Assembly: GCA_947477565.1 (NCBI GenBank)
Contig: CANJUR010000005.1
Location: forward strand, 62,001 to 126,000
Reading direction: 5' to 3'
Length of the DNA: 64,000 nucleotides
Source: Deltaproteobacteria bacterium
GTDB taxonomy: Bacteria; Myxococcota_A; Polyangia; Polyangiales; Ga0077539
In this document: in pieces, positions 16,030 to 25,271 of the stretch
How positions within the stretch are numbered: position 1 is the stretch's first letter
How the letters are laid out: the number at the start of each line of letters is the position of its first letter
Made by a program: the position numbers and the translations under genes
Notes under the pieces: model-generated
Databases searched by the model: none
Told to the model about the DNA's origin: nothing
What the model saw: only the letters and a program-made list of their open reading frames with translations

Positions 16030-17586
16030 ATGGCCCGAACGCGTGAAGACCTGCTCCAACGCCTGGAAGACCTGAACCGCCGCGCACTCGAGGGGGGCGG
16101 CGCCGACCGCGTCGCGAAGCAGCACGCCGCCGGTAAGCTCACCGCTCGCGAGCGGGTGGAGCTGTTTCTCGACCCGGGGTCGTTCATCGAACTCGACCGC
16201 CTTGTCACGCACCGCTGCACGGACTTCGGGATGGAGCAGCAGAAGTTTCCCGGCGACGGCGTGGTCACCGGGTACGGCACCGTCGATGGCCGCAAGGTGT
16301 TCGTCTTCGCTCAGGACTTCACCGTCTTCGGCGGCAGCCTCTCCGGTGCGTACGCCTCCAAGATCTGCAAGGTGATGGACCTCGCAATGAAGGTCGGCGC
16401 GCCGGTCATCGGCCTCAACGACTCCGGCGGCGCGCGCATCCAGGAGGGCGTCGAGAGCCTCGCGGGGTACGCCGACATCTTCCTGCGCAACACCCTCGCC
16501 TCCGGGGTGATTCCTCAGCTCTCCGCGGTGATGGGCCCATGCGCAGGAGGCGCGGTGTACTCGCCCGCCATCACCGACTTCATCTTCATGGTCGACACGA
16601 CCAGTTACATGTTCATCACCGGGCCAGAGGTGATCAAAGCGGTCACGCACGAGTCCGTCAGCAAGGAAGAACTCGGCGGCGCCTCGACGCACGCGTCTCG
16701 CTCGGGCGTCTCGCACTTCACCGCGACAGACGACCGCGCGTGCCTCGCACAACTCCGCGAACTGCTTGGGTTTCTTCCGTCAAACAACACCGAAGACCCG
16801 CCGCGGCAGGTCAACAACGACCCCGCGGACCGCGAGTCCCCGGCGCTCGACACGCTCGTCCCGATAGAGTCCAACCGCCCGTACGACATCCGCGACGTCA
16901 TCTCCGCGGTGGTCGATCACGGCAACCTCCTCGAGGTGCAAGCCAACTACGCGATGAACATCGTCTGCGCGTTTGCGCGTATCGACGGCCGCCCGGTGGG
17001 CATCGTCGCCAACCAGCCTTCCGTGCTCGCCGGGTGCCTCGACATCTCGGCCAGCGTGAAGGCCGCGCGCTTCGTACGCTTCTGCGACTGTTTCAACATC
17101 CCGCTCGTCACCTTCGTCGACGTGCCGGGCTTCCTGCCGGGCACCGACCAGGAGTACGGCGGGATCATCAAGCACGGCGCCAAACTGCTCTTCGCATACG
17201 CCGAAGCGACGGTGCCCAAGATCACGATCATCACCCGCAAGGCCTACGGCGGCGCCTACGACGTGATGGCCAGCAAGCACATCCGCGCAGACCTCAACCT
17301 GGCCTGGCCCACCGCGGAGATCGCAGTGATGGGCTCCGAAGGGGCCGTGAACATCATCCATCGCGGGGAGATTGAACGCTCCGCCGACCCGGCCGCGCGC
17401 CGCGCGCAGTTCATCGACGACTACCAGACCAAGTTCGCCAACCCATTCAAGGCAGCCGAACTGGGCTTTGTCGATGAGGTGATTCATCCGCGGGTGACCC
17501 GGCACCGCATCGCCCGCGCGCTCGATCTCCTGAAAGACAAGCGCGAGACCCTCCCGCGCAAGAAGCACGGCAACATCCCGCTGTAG
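16030..17586 (+). CDS. pccB: Propionyl-CoA carboxylase beta subunit (carboxyltransferase)
   Basis: 518 aa from ATG 16030; a longer frame from 15904 adds an unlike-coding leader. Full-length acyl-CoA carboxylase beta: N-terminal [42 protein letters not shown], and in the C-half [19 protein letters not shown] and [13 protein letters not shown]. Asp in GGAYD at the position known to favour propionyl-CoA over acetyl-CoA supports PCC. Transfers the carboxyl from biotin to propionyl-CoA, giving methylmalonyl-CoA. No biotin-carboxylase subunit is next door. Confidence 0.93.
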   Translation: MARTREDLLQRLEDLNRRALEGGGADRVAKQHAAGKLTARERVELFLDPGSFIELDRLVTHRCTDFGMEQQKFPGDGVVTGYGTVDGRKVFVFAQDFTVFGGSLSGAYASKICKVMDLAMKVGAPVIGLNDSGGARIQEGVESLAGYADIFLRNTLASGVIPQLSAVMGPCAGGAVYSPAITDFIFMVDTTSYMFITGPEVIKAVTHESVSKEELGGASTHASRSGVSHFTATDDRACLAQLRELLGFLPSNNTEDPPRQVNNDPADRESPALDTLVPIESNRPYDIRDVISAVVDHGNLLEVQANYAMNIVCAFARIDGRPVGIVANQPSVLAGCLDISASVKAARFVRFCDCFNIPLVTFVDVPGFLPGTDQEYGGIIKHGAKLLFAYAEATVPKITIITRKAYGGAYDVMASKHIRADLNLAWPTAEIAVMGSEGAVNIIHRGEIERSADPAARRAQFIDDYQTKFANPFKAAELGFVDEVIHPRVTRHRIARALDLLKDKRETLPRKKHGNIPL

Positions 17587-17623
17587 ATCCATGGCGCGGG
17601 GCGCGTCTGGTAGCGTCCGAAGG

Positions 17624-18886
17624 ATGCGCCTGCGTTGGATCGCCCTCCCGAGTGTTTTCCTTCTTGCCTGCGCTGCTGAGGAATTCTCGAGAGTGGCTGA
17701 AGACGCAGGCGCGGTCCGCGTCACTGATCGGCCCGTCGTGCGCGACACTGGCACGATCGTCTCTCGCGACAGCGGAACACTCGTCCCTACCCGCGATGCG
17801 GGACCCATCGCCCCGCTGGACTCCGGGGCACCCATGGTGCTCCGCGAGAACTGCGCGACACCCTTCGACGACGACAACGACGGCCTCGCCAACGAGGACT
17901 GCCCTTGCACTCCGGGCACCGAGCAGATGTGCTTCGAGCGCCCGGAGGACGCCTTCCGCGGCATGTGCCGCATGGGGCGGCAAACGTGTGAAGGCACAGG
18001 CGAATTTGGGCACTGGACACCGTGCGGCGGCTCGTGGCTCCCCATCGCCGAAGCGATGAACCGCTGCGAGGTCACCCAAGACCTCATGGGCATGACCGCC
18101 ACGCGCGCGCCGGTGGATATCATCCTCTTCGTCGATACCTCCGGGTCGATGACCGAGGAGACCATCGCGGTGAACGAAAATATGAACCGACTCGCGTCGA
18201 TCATGGGCGCGAGCGGACTCGACTACCGCGTGGTGATGGTCGCGCGACGCGGCGTAGGCCGACTGATGGTCTGCGTTCCAGCTCCGCTCGGCGGCGCGAG
18301 TTGCGCGGACACCGCGCGCTTGCGACACGTCAACCAGAACGTCGATAGCGTCAACGGACTCCAGCGGATCATCTCCACGCGACCCATGTGGCAGGACTTC
18401 GTGCGGGCTGGAGCGCTGAAATTCTTCGTGGCGATCACGGACGACGAGAGTGCGTTGAGCGCCGACGCGTTCAACACCACCGTGATCGCGTGGCCGGGCT
18501 TCTCGTCGTACGTGTTTCACTCCATCGTGGGGTACGAGTCGCGCGCGGACTGCCCAACCCTCGCGCGACGGGGCGGCGTCTACCTCACGCTGACCTCGCG
18601 CACCCGCGGCATGGCCGCACGTGTCTGCAGCACCGACTGGACGGCGATCTTCACTTCGTTTGCGCGAGACATCACGAGCCGCGCCAACGCCTGGTCCCTC
18701 GACGCGGACGCGCGACCGGATACGGTCCAGGTCTGGATCATCGCCCCCGATGGCACCCGCACACAGTTGACCACCGGATGGTCCTACGACGCCGGCGCCC
18801 GACGGATCACCATCGACCCTGCGCTTCTCCCTAGCGACGGCAGCCGCATCGAAGTGCTCTACCGCACCGCTGCCGCGTCGCCGTAG
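17624..18886 (+). CDS. VWA-domain lipoprotein with MopE-like Cys region
   Basis: 420 aa from ATG 17624 (an upstream ATG at 17591 is less likely as the signal starts MRLRWIALP). Lipobox FLLAC-A. A linker of RDSGT/RDAGP repeats is followed by a Cys-rich segment (FDDDNDGLANEDCPC, CFERPEDAF, GRQTC, GHWTPCGG) of the kind repeated in myxobacterial MopE-like proteins. A von Willebrand A domain starts near residue 168 with intact MIDAS DTSGSM, ITDDESALS and a late Asp. Binds a divalent cation and probably a protein ligand outside the cell. Starts 38 bases after pccB. Confidence 0.85.
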   Translation: MRLRWIALPSVFLLACAAEEFSRVAEDAGAVRVTDRPVVRDTGTIVSRDSGTLVPTRDAGPIAPLDSGAPMVLRENCATPFDDDNDGLANEDCPCTPGTEQMCFERPEDAFRGMCRMGRQTCEGTGEFGHWTPCGGSWLPIAEAMNRCEVTQDLMGMTATRAPVDIILFVDTSGSMTEETIAVNENMNRLASIMGASGLDYRVVMVARRGVGRLMVCVPAPLGGASCADTARLRHVNQNVDSVNGLQRIISTRPMWQDFVRAGALKFFVAITDDESALSADAFNTTVIAWPGFSSYVFHSIVGYESRADCPTLARRGGVYLTLTSRTRGMAARVCSTDWTAIFTSFARDITSRANAWSLDADARPDTVQVWIIAPDGTRTQLTTGWSYDAGARRITIDPALLPSDGSRIEVLYRTAAASP

Positions 18887-18892
18887 CCCTGT

Positions 18893-19423
18893 CTACGACG
18901 TGGGCCGCGACGGCGCGCGGTTGGCGACCGCCGGGCCCCACGGCGATCGCGGAATGCGCGGACCCGTCGACCACGTGTTGACGCTCAGCGTGAAGTTGCC
19001 GCTGCTTTCGCTGTCGAAACCATCGACGAACACGAACCAGGTTCCTGCGTTGAGTTCAAGGTCGATGCCCGCGTGGCGCGTGTCTTCGAGGTCGTCGTTG
19101 CACGCGAACTCGGACACCTCGTCACCGCAATCGCGGCGGACGTACAGCGCCACGTCGTAATCGGCGGCGACGCGCAGAGAGACGTGCGCCGCCTGGTCGA
19201 GGTGCAGCGCATAGACCCGTTCGCCGGAGAGTGCCTGGCGCGCGCACGAGGCATGGGCACGGTCGGGGAGCCCCGACGTGCTGCCATGGATGGTCGAACC
19301 GTCGAGGAGCGGCGTCACCCGACGGCATGCGTCCGCAGTCGAAGGAAAGGGCTGTGACGCCACCGGCGCGGAGAGCACAAGGAGCGAAGCGAGGATGATG
19401 GATACCCGGCGAATCAAGTTCAC
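18893..19423 (-). CDS. Secreted protein with pre-peptidase C-terminal (PPC)-like domain
   Basis: 176 aa from GTG 19423, chosen because the signal peptide (RRVSIILASLLVLSAPVASQ) begins there; upstream frame codes an unlikely leader. Beta-sandwich PPC pattern: ERVYALHLDQAAHVSLRVAA, DYDVALYVRRDC, SEFACNDDLEDTRHAG, WFVFVDGFDSESSGNFTLSV. Such domains usually accompany secreted proteases, but here none is fused. Convergent with the VWA gene (6 bases). Confidence 0.72.
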   Translation of the reverse strand: MNLIRRVSIILASLLVLSAPVASQPFPSTADACRRVTPLLDGSTIHGSTSGLPDRAHASCARQALSGERVYALHLDQAAHVSLRVAADYDVALYVRRDCGDEVSEFACNDDLEDTRHAGIDLELNAGTWFVFVDGFDSESSGNFTLSVNTWSTGPRIPRSPWGPAVANRAPSRPTS

Positions 19424-19514
19424 GAGAGGATGACCTGAGGGGCGACACAGGACCAGGATTGGTGCATCCGAGATGGAAAAAGCGCCGGAAAATCTCGCAT
19501 GGGAAGGGTTACTG

Positions 19515-21734
19515 TCAACAAACTTGAGCGAACTCCGCTCGCAACCGATGCAGGAGCGCACCGTGGCGCTCAACCACCCGCCGGGTGCTCACTGCCATTT
19601 CCAGCGCGCGCTTGCTCCCGACGATCACCACAAGGCGGCGCGCGCGGGTAATGGCCGTGTACAGCAGCGCCCGATTGAGCAGCACGAAGTGGGAGGTGTG
19701 CAGGCCGAGCACGACGGCGTCGTACTCGCTGCCCTGCGACTTGTGGACGGTCGCCGCGTAGGCGAGCGCGAGGTTGTCGACGGCGTCATCGACGTAGCGC
19801 ACCTCGCGGCCCTCCATGCGTACCGTCACGGACTTCTCATCGAGTTGCTCGATGATGCCGACGTCGCCGTTGGACACGTCGAGGTCGTAGTCGTTGCGGA
19901 GTTGCATCACCTTGTCGCCCACCGCGAAGCCGCGCCGCCCACGCGCGCCGCCTGGGTTGAGCGCAGCCTGCAGCGCCTCGTTGAGCTTCTGCGCCCCAAG
20001 CGGACCACGGTGCGTCGGCACCAGCACCTGCACCGCCCGCATCGGATCGAGCCCGAACGACCGAGGGATGTGCCTCGCCACGGTTTCGACCAGCACCCTC
20101 GCGGCCTCTTCGCCGTCATCTCGTTGGACGAGATAAAACTCGCCGCACGGTGCCCGAGGGCCCTCGCCCGCGACCGGCGGTACCCGGGGTGCAGAACTCT
20201 TCGGCACCTCACCGCGGAGCACTTCGTACGCACCCTGAACGATCGCGCTCTCGGCCGCCTGACGAAACACCTCCGTCAGCCGCACCGCGGTCACTTCCGG
20301 GAGCTTGAGCAGGTCGGCGAGCACGGTGCCGGGTCCCACCGGCGGGAGTTGATCGGCGTCGCCCACGAGCACGAGACGCGCGCCCGCCCGTACCGCCTGT
20401 ACGAGGTGCGACGCGAGCTGCACATCGACCATCGATGCCTCATCGACCAGTACGAGATCGGCGTCGAGAGGCGAGCTGCGGTCGCGCGAGAATCGCTGGA
20501 TGCGCGGCGACCAGTCGAGCAGACGGTGGATCGTCGAGGCCGGGTGGTGCGTCGCCTCGGACAACCGCCGCGCGGCGCGCCCGGTAGGGGCCGCGAGAAG
20601 CACCTTGTGCCCCGCGGCTTGATGCAGCCGTACGACAGCAAGCACGGTGGTGGTCTTGCCGGTACCGGGTCCGCCGGTCATCACCACCACCCCCGCGGTC
20701 ATGGTGGCCTCGACGGCCTGACGTTGCTTCAGGTTGAGCCTCTCGAGGGCCTCGCGCACCTCCGGAACCGTGAGCGCCTCTCGGCGCACGGGCTTGAGCG
20801 GACGACGCATCTGCGTGGCCAGATCATGCGCAAGGCGTACCTCAGCGTCGTACAGAGGCGGCGGGTAGATCAGCTCCTGGTCGCGAACGATGGTGCGACG
20901 AACCGCGAGTTCGTGGAGCGCGGTACGCACGGCCTCCGGGGGAATGGCGAAGCGGTCGGCGAGCACGACGATCTCGTCCGGCGGCAGCGCGGTGTGACCG
21001 TCATCCACCGCTTCGAGCAGGAGAAAGAGCACCGCACCCGCGATGCGCCGGGGATCGTCGGCGAGCACTCCCTGCGCCCGAGCGATGGAGTCCGCGGTGA
21101 GAAAACCGATGCCCTTCACCTCCTCGGCGAGGCGATACGGGTTCTCGCGGACGACGGCCGAAGACTCGACGCCGAAGCGCTCCCAGATGCGCCGCGCGAG
21201 ACCCGCGCCAACCCCGAGGCCCGCGAGGAAGCTGCGCGTCTCGACCTCCGCGCGGCGCACGCGAAACACCTCCTGGATGCGCTCAGCCCGACGCCCGCCG
21301 ATGCCATCGACCTCGCTCAGGCGCTCTGGGTGGTCAGCGATGACGTCGAGCGTCGAGGCCCCGAAGCGTTCGACGATGCGCTGCGCGAGCTTCGGACCGA
21401 TGTCCTTCACGAACCCAGAACCCAGCAGTCGCGCAATGCCGTCAGCGCTCGTCGGCATCTCCGGAATCCACGTCTCGACCTTAAGTTGTGGGCCGTGCGA
21501 GGCGTGCCGCTCCCAACGCCCCGTCACGCGCAGCGACTCCCCCGGCGCGACGTCTCCGAGGGAACCCACGATGACCGTCTCCTCGCCGTGCATCAGCGTC
21601 ATTCGCAGCACCGAGTACCGCTTGTCGTCGGTGCGATACACCACACCCTTGACCACCCCCCGAACCGTCACCACGCCGTCGGGCACCTGACCGGAATTAG
21701 GGAGCAGCGGGGTCTCGTCGTTGCGGGTGATCAT
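19515..21734 (-). CDS. recD2: RecD2-type ATP-dependent DNA helicase
   Basis: 739 aa. N-terminal OB-like region, helix-hairpin-helix repeats (RLSEVDGIGGRRAERIQE, GFLTADSIA), then superfamily 1B motor: Walker A GGPGTGKTTT near residue 353, AAPTGRAARRL, Walker B LVLVDEASMVD near 428, GDADQLPPVGPG, and motif VHKSQGSEYD near 663, followed by TAITRAR. This matches RecD2 (5'-to-3' helicase working without RecBC). Length is normal. Starts 133 bases from the divergent SNase-like gene. Confidence 0.93.
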   Translation of the reverse strand: MITRNDETPLLPNSGQVPDGVVTVRGVVKGVVYRTDDKRYSVLRMTLMHGEETVIVGSLGDVAPGESLRVTGRWERHASHGPQLKVETWIPEMPTSADGIARLLGSGFVKDIGPKLAQRIVERFGASTLDVIADHPERLSEVDGIGGRRAERIQEVFRVRRAEVETRSFLAGLGVGAGLARRIWERFGVESSAVVRENPYRLAEEVKGIGFLTADSIARAQGVLADDPRRIAGAVLFLLLEAVDDGHTALPPDEIVVLADRFAIPPEAVRTALHELAVRRTIVRDQELIYPPPLYDAEVRLAHDLATQMRRPLKPVRREALTVPEVREALERLNLKQRQAVEATMTAGVVVMTGGPGTGKTTTVLAVVRLHQAAGHKVLLAAPTGRAARRLSEATHHPASTIHRLLDWSPRIQRFSRDRSSPLDADLVLVDEASMVDVQLASHLVQAVRAGARLVLVGDADQLPPVGPGTVLADLLKLPEVTAVRLTEVFRQAAESAIVQGAYEVLRGEVPKSSAPRVPPVAGEGPRAPCGEFYLVQRDDGEEAARVLVETVARHIPRSFGLDPMRAVQVLVPTHRGPLGAQKLNEALQAALNPGGARGRRGFAVGDKVMQLRNDYDLDVSNGDVGIIEQLDEKSVTVRMEGREVRYVDDAVDNLALAYAATVHKSQGSEYDAVVLGLHTSHFVLLNRALLYTAITRARRLVVIVGSKRALEMAVSTRRVVERHGALLHRLRAEFAQVC

Positions 21735-21867
21735 TACCAGGAAGCCAGCGCGATTCTTGCCACATCCTGCCCCCGAGCGGCATCACCGATCCGGTCATAA
21801 CCTGTCCATTCCCCGGGCAGTGCTTGTGCCCACCCCGCCCCCGGCGATACTGAGTTCTATCTCCCTC

Positions 21868-22632
21868 ATGCCCTGCCCCCGTCGTCTGTCGTTGTCCATC
21901 GCCGCCGCCATGCTCGCGCTTGTTGGGTGTGGTGACTCCGTGAACCCTGGAACCAGCGTCCTCGACGCCGGCCCGCGCGCCGATGCGGCAACCACGATCG
22001 ATGTCGTGTCACCGATCGACCGCGGACCCCCGACGCTCGACAGCGGATGCCCCGCGCCGCAGACCATCACCCCCGCGCAGGTGCCGAGCGGCTTCCTCGC
22101 GCCGTCGGACGTGCGCTACATCCGCGACATCGACGGCGACACGGCGATCTTCAGTTTCGCGAGGCAGGGCGAGACGACGGTCCGTTTTGAGTGGGTCAAC
22201 ACCGAGGAATCACACGCGCCCAACTCCGCGGACAACACCGCGTTCGGGGTCGCCACCGGCGCCAGCGTCGTCCGGTATCTCGCTGCGGGCCGAGCGTTTG
22301 TCGTCGTGCGGCGCGCGTCCCCGACCGCGCCGACGATGCCCGACCTCGACAACTTCGGCCGCACGCTAGGGCTCGTGTTCGTCGATGGCGAACTCTTCCA
22401 GGGGCGCCTCGTGCGCGAGGGATTGAGCGCGTACTACACCGACTTCGGCTGCGCGCCGGAGCCCATCCACAGCGCGCTGCTGCTGGCCGAGGCCGAGGCC
22501 CGCGCCAATCACCGTGGCATCTGGGCGCCAGGGCATCCGACCAACTACGCCGAAGTCTTCAGCCGATGGATCACCGGGGGCACCCGTGCGTGTCGGCCCA
22601 ACCCCTTTCGCAATCAGCCGTACTGCCGCTGA
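21868..22632 (+). CDS. SNase/thermonuclease-like lipoprotein
   Basis: 254 aa from ATG 21868 (frame open to 21721 but signal MPCPRRLSLSIAAAM begins here). Lipobox LALVGC-G, linker rich in Asp/Ala. The catalytic domain follows the staphylococcal-nuclease pattern: DIDGDTAIF, RFEWVNTEESHAP (the usual VRL-GIDTPE segment), DNFGRTLGLVFVDG, LVREGLSAYY, and EAEARANHRGIWA. The expected Arg/Glu/Arg catalytic residues are visible. Probably a surface nuclease acting on DNA or RNA. Convergent with the lamin-tail lipoprotein. Confidence 0.83.
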   Translation: MPCPRRLSLSIAAAMLALVGCGDSVNPGTSVLDAGPRADAATTIDVVSPIDRGPPTLDSGCPAPQTITPAQVPSGFLAPSDVRYIRDIDGDTAIFSFARQGETTVRFEWVNTEESHAPNSADNTAFGVATGASVVRYLAAGRAFVVVRRASPTAPTMPDLDNFGRTLGLVFVDGELFQGRLVREGLSAYYTDFGCAPEPIHSALLLAEAEARANHRGIWAPGHPTNYAEVFSRWITGGTRACRPNPFRNQPYCR

Positions 22633-22633
22633 C

Positions 22634-22667
22634 AACGCCCTCGCGCGCGGGTTCAGCGCAGGGCGTT
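22634..22667. terminator. Strong hairpin between convergent genes
   Basis: AACGCCCT (22634-22641) and AGGGCGTT (22660-22667) are a perfect 8-bp stem, extended by GCGC/GCGC inside with one bulge. It begins just after the stop of the SNase-like gene and overlaps the 3' end of the opposite gene. No U-tract, so a Rho-independent role is plausible, not sure. Confidence 0.45.
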
Positions 22668-24260
22668 CGGGCCCCCTGGAGACGAGGCACCGTCCCGCGA
22701 ACGTACCCATGCCGCGGGGTCTTCCTCGTCCAACTCGGGGTCCGCGCGCACCACGCTGACGCCCTCTTGAGGGGACAGTTCCGGGGCCGTCCCAGGGTAG
22801 CGGCTGACCACGACACCGGCCGCGTCGGCCAACGAGAGTTCAGCGCCCGTGTCGCGCAAACCCCGGCCCGCGAGGCTCCCGCGCACGACGATCACCCGCG
22901 CTCCCGCCTGCACTGCTGAATCGCTGGCGCGCACGACGCCCCGCGGATCAAACGCGGCCCCCACGACCACCGCCCGCCCCTGCCCCGCCACCGCCGCCCC
23001 GGCGGGCAGCACCGAACGCGACCCACCCGATTCGATCACCCACCCGGCCAGATCGACCGAGACATCCTCTTCATTGACCACTTCAATAAACTCTTGAGCG
23101 CTCGTGCTGTGCGGCCGCGCCAGGACCTCTGCGATGCGCACCCGGGGAGCCGCGTCTCCCGTGCGCAGCGTCCCCTCGCGCACATCTCGTAGCCGCCCGC
23201 CGACGTCCCACGCCTCCAGGCGCCACTGCACCTCACTCGCCGCGGGCAAGCCTCCGATCGCCAACCGGTGCGTCGTGCCGCGGACGGTCACCGCCACCCG
23301 CCGCCCTTCCCCGCTCGTCACCGCCAGGCGTGTCACCGCCACGGCGCTCGTCGCGGCCCGTACGACCAGCGCGCGATCGCCCGCTTCGACGCACCCTCCG
23401 CCCATCGCCTGCTCGCCGGTCGCGCACACCACCCCATCGAGCAAGCGAACGACCTCACCGGTCGGTGGCGACGTCACCGTCAGTCGCCACGGCACCGGCT
23501 CCGCGGCGATCGCTCGTCGAGAGATCAACCCCTCCACGCGCCACGAGTAAGTCACCCCGACGCGGAGCGCACGCAGGGGAAGAACCCTCAGCACCCGCGT
23601 GACGCCTTCAGGGGTGCGCTCGTCGGCCTCTACGCGCGTCGCGATGGTGCTGTTGTCGTCTCCGAGCAGCGTCACTCCGTCGGTGCGCAGTACCCGCACC
23701 GGCCTGTCGCATCGCAGCCACAAAAGCGCCGCGTCCGCGCCCACCGGAGCATCGAGGAGCGCCGGCGTTAGAATCGGTCCACCGCTTGAAGCGTCGCGCA
23801 CCTGGAGCGCCACGCCGGTCGCCCGCACGCCGCCATCGCCGTCCTCCGTGAGAGAGCGCCCCTCGATGGAGCGCGCGCGGTCACTGAATACCAGCGAGAG
23901 CGAGATCGACGGCGGGAGCACCTCCGCGACGCGCAGCCACCAGCGAGAGGGATTGGCGACGTCAGGCTGCACGCGAAGAGCGACACGGCTGGCGAGGCGG
24001 CCGAGAGTGACCACGCCGTCGCGGACGTCGGTGACCAGCGCGGGCGAGAGTGGCTCGCGAAAGAGCATCACCGACGATGGCTCCGGCGACGCCATCGCGT
24101 GGTCAAAAGAGACCAGAAACTCCGGGACGCGAGGCACCGCGTCGAGCGACCCGGCAGTGGCACGCAGCCCGGTGACTTGCGGAGGAACAGAAAGAGCAGG
24201 GGGTTGCAGGTTGAGGCAACCGGCGAGCGCAAACCCGAGGAGGCAGGGCGATTTGGACAT
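22653..24260 (-). CDS. Lipoprotein with lamin-tail domain (LTD)
   Basis: 535 aa. Lipobox LAGC-L. Large N-terminal region of beta-sandwich type with Big-like repeats (VPRVPEFLVSFDHAM, ISLSLVFSDRARSIEG, DAALLWLRCDRPVRV). From about residue 370 a lamin-tail domain: VRIAEVLARP, SAQEFIEVVNEEDVSVDL, GWVIESGG. LTDs often accompany secreted nucleases and phosphatases; none is fused here, but an SNase-like lipoprotein lies convergent. C-terminal ASSPGGPNAL resembles the usual LTD end. Confidence 0.8.
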   Translation of the reverse strand: MSKSPCLLGFALAGCLNLQPPALSVPPQVTGLRATAGSLDAVPRVPEFLVSFDHAMASPEPSSVMLFREPLSPALVTDVRDGVVTLGRLASRVALRVQPDVANPSRWWLRVAEVLPPSISLSLVFSDRARSIEGRSLTEDGDGGVRATGVALQVRDASSGGPILTPALLDAPVGADAALLWLRCDRPVRVLRTDGVTLLGDDNSTIATRVEADERTPEGVTRVLRVLPLRALRVGVTYSWRVEGLISRRAIAAEPVPWRLTVTSPPTGEVVRLLDGVVCATGEQAMGGGCVEAGDRALVVRAATSAVAVTRLAVTSGEGRRVAVTVRGTTHRLAIGGLPAASEVQWRLEAWDVGGRLRDVREGTLRTGDAAPRVRIAEVLARPHSTSAQEFIEVVNEEDVSVDLAGWVIESGGSRSVLPAGAAVAGQGRAVVVGAAFDPRGVVRASDSAVQAGARVIVVRGSLAGRGLRDTGAELSLADAAGVVVSRYPGTAPELSPQEGVSVVRADPELDEEDPAAWVRSRDGASSPGGPNALR

Positions 24261-24295
24261 GGGCGCTTGTCGGCGCCCGGGAGGGAGAGAGTTGC

Positions 24296-25258
24296 CTACC
24301 AGCCCCAGGTAGACGGCAGATGGATGTTGCCAGGGAGCCCGCGGGTCTGGAGGAGCGCGGCGAGGTCCATGGAAACTGCCACGGTTACGTGGATGAGGAA
24401 GCCTGACCAGATGGAGCGGGTCTTGAGCGAGAGGGTTCCGAGGACCACACCGGCGAGGATGGCCGCGAGAGCCTCCGCCCAGGGCTTACCGAAGTGGATC
24501 ATGCAGTACGGAACGACCATCGCCAGAATGACCGACGAGCCCATGGCCTCGCGACCCGCGAACACCAGGAATCCGCGGAAGAAGAACTCCAGCGTCAAAA
24601 ATTGCGTCGCGTAGAGGGCTTCCCACATGAAGAAGTCGCGCCACGAGCGGTTGGCCAGACGATAGAACGGGTAGTAGTTCGCGAACTCGCCGGTCTGCGA
24701 GACGATCACGACGGCTACCAACACGATGCCGAAGAAAAGCGCGTAGATCCATGCGTGGGAGAGGAACCCGCGGAGGCGCAGACCGTAGTCGCGGAAGCGC
24801 TCGCGACGCCACATCAACAGGATGATCGCCGGCACCACGAAGTATCCGAAGGAGCGCGTAAACGACCAATACGCGAGGCCCGAAAGCTCTTCGTAGGGCG
24901 CCGGCGAGGCCCAAACGAACGGCTTCAGAAGATGCAGATGGTGCGTAGCAGGTCCCCGCGGTCCGCCGCCCCAATCGATGACCCAACCGCGCTGAATCAG
25001 CAGGTTGAAGGTCACCCGATCGCCGAAATACTCCTGGAAGGTGAGCACCACCGCGGCGATGACAAAGGCCACCATCGGGCGGAAGTCGTAGCCGAGACCA
25101 AGCTCTGCGCGGCGAGCACGCGCGGCGGCGGCCTCGCGATCGACCTCGCGCCAGGTCTCCATGAAGAAGCGCCGAGGGTGAAGCTCCGGAAGCTTCTTCC
25201 GGGCTAGCACCGCGACGATGAGAACGTAGGCAATCGCGCCGAGGAGGAGGACCTTCAC
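24296..25258 (-). CDS. CPBP-family intramembrane metalloprotease
   Basis: 320 aa, GTG 25258. Multi-pass membrane protein (helices MVAFVIAAVVLTFQEYF, FGYFVVPAIILLM, WIYALFFGIVLVAVVIV and others). Conserved CPBP/Abi elements: LEFFFRGFLVF (E with R four on), HFGKPWAEAL, and HVTVAV. The first motif has one Glu rather than the common pair. Family includes CAAX-processing proteases and bacteriocin-immunity proteins; substrate unknown. Its start is 13 bases after gltX and it is followed by the lamin-tail lipoprotein at 35 bases. Confidence 0.82.
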   Translation of the reverse strand: MKVLLLGAIAYVLIVAVLARKKLPELHPRRFFMETWREVDREAAAARARRAELGLGYDFRPMVAFVIAAVVLTFQEYFGDRVTFNLLIQRGWVIDWGGGPRGPATHHLHLLKPFVWASPAPYEELSGLAYWSFTRSFGYFVVPAIILLMWRRERFRDYGLRLRGFLSHAWIYALFFGIVLVAVVIVSQTGEFANYYPFYRLANRSWRDFFMWEALYATQFLTLEFFFRGFLVFAGREAMGSSVILAMVVPYCMIHFGKPWAEALAAILAGVVLGTLSLKTRSIWSGFLIHVTVAVSMDLAALLQTRGLPGNIHLPSTWGW

Positions 25259-25271
25259 CGCTCGATCCGTA

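Noticed and set aside
19473..21800. 775-codon plus-strand frame opposite recD2
   Set aside because: Antisense of a clear helicase with all motifs; composition is Arg/His-rich without domains.
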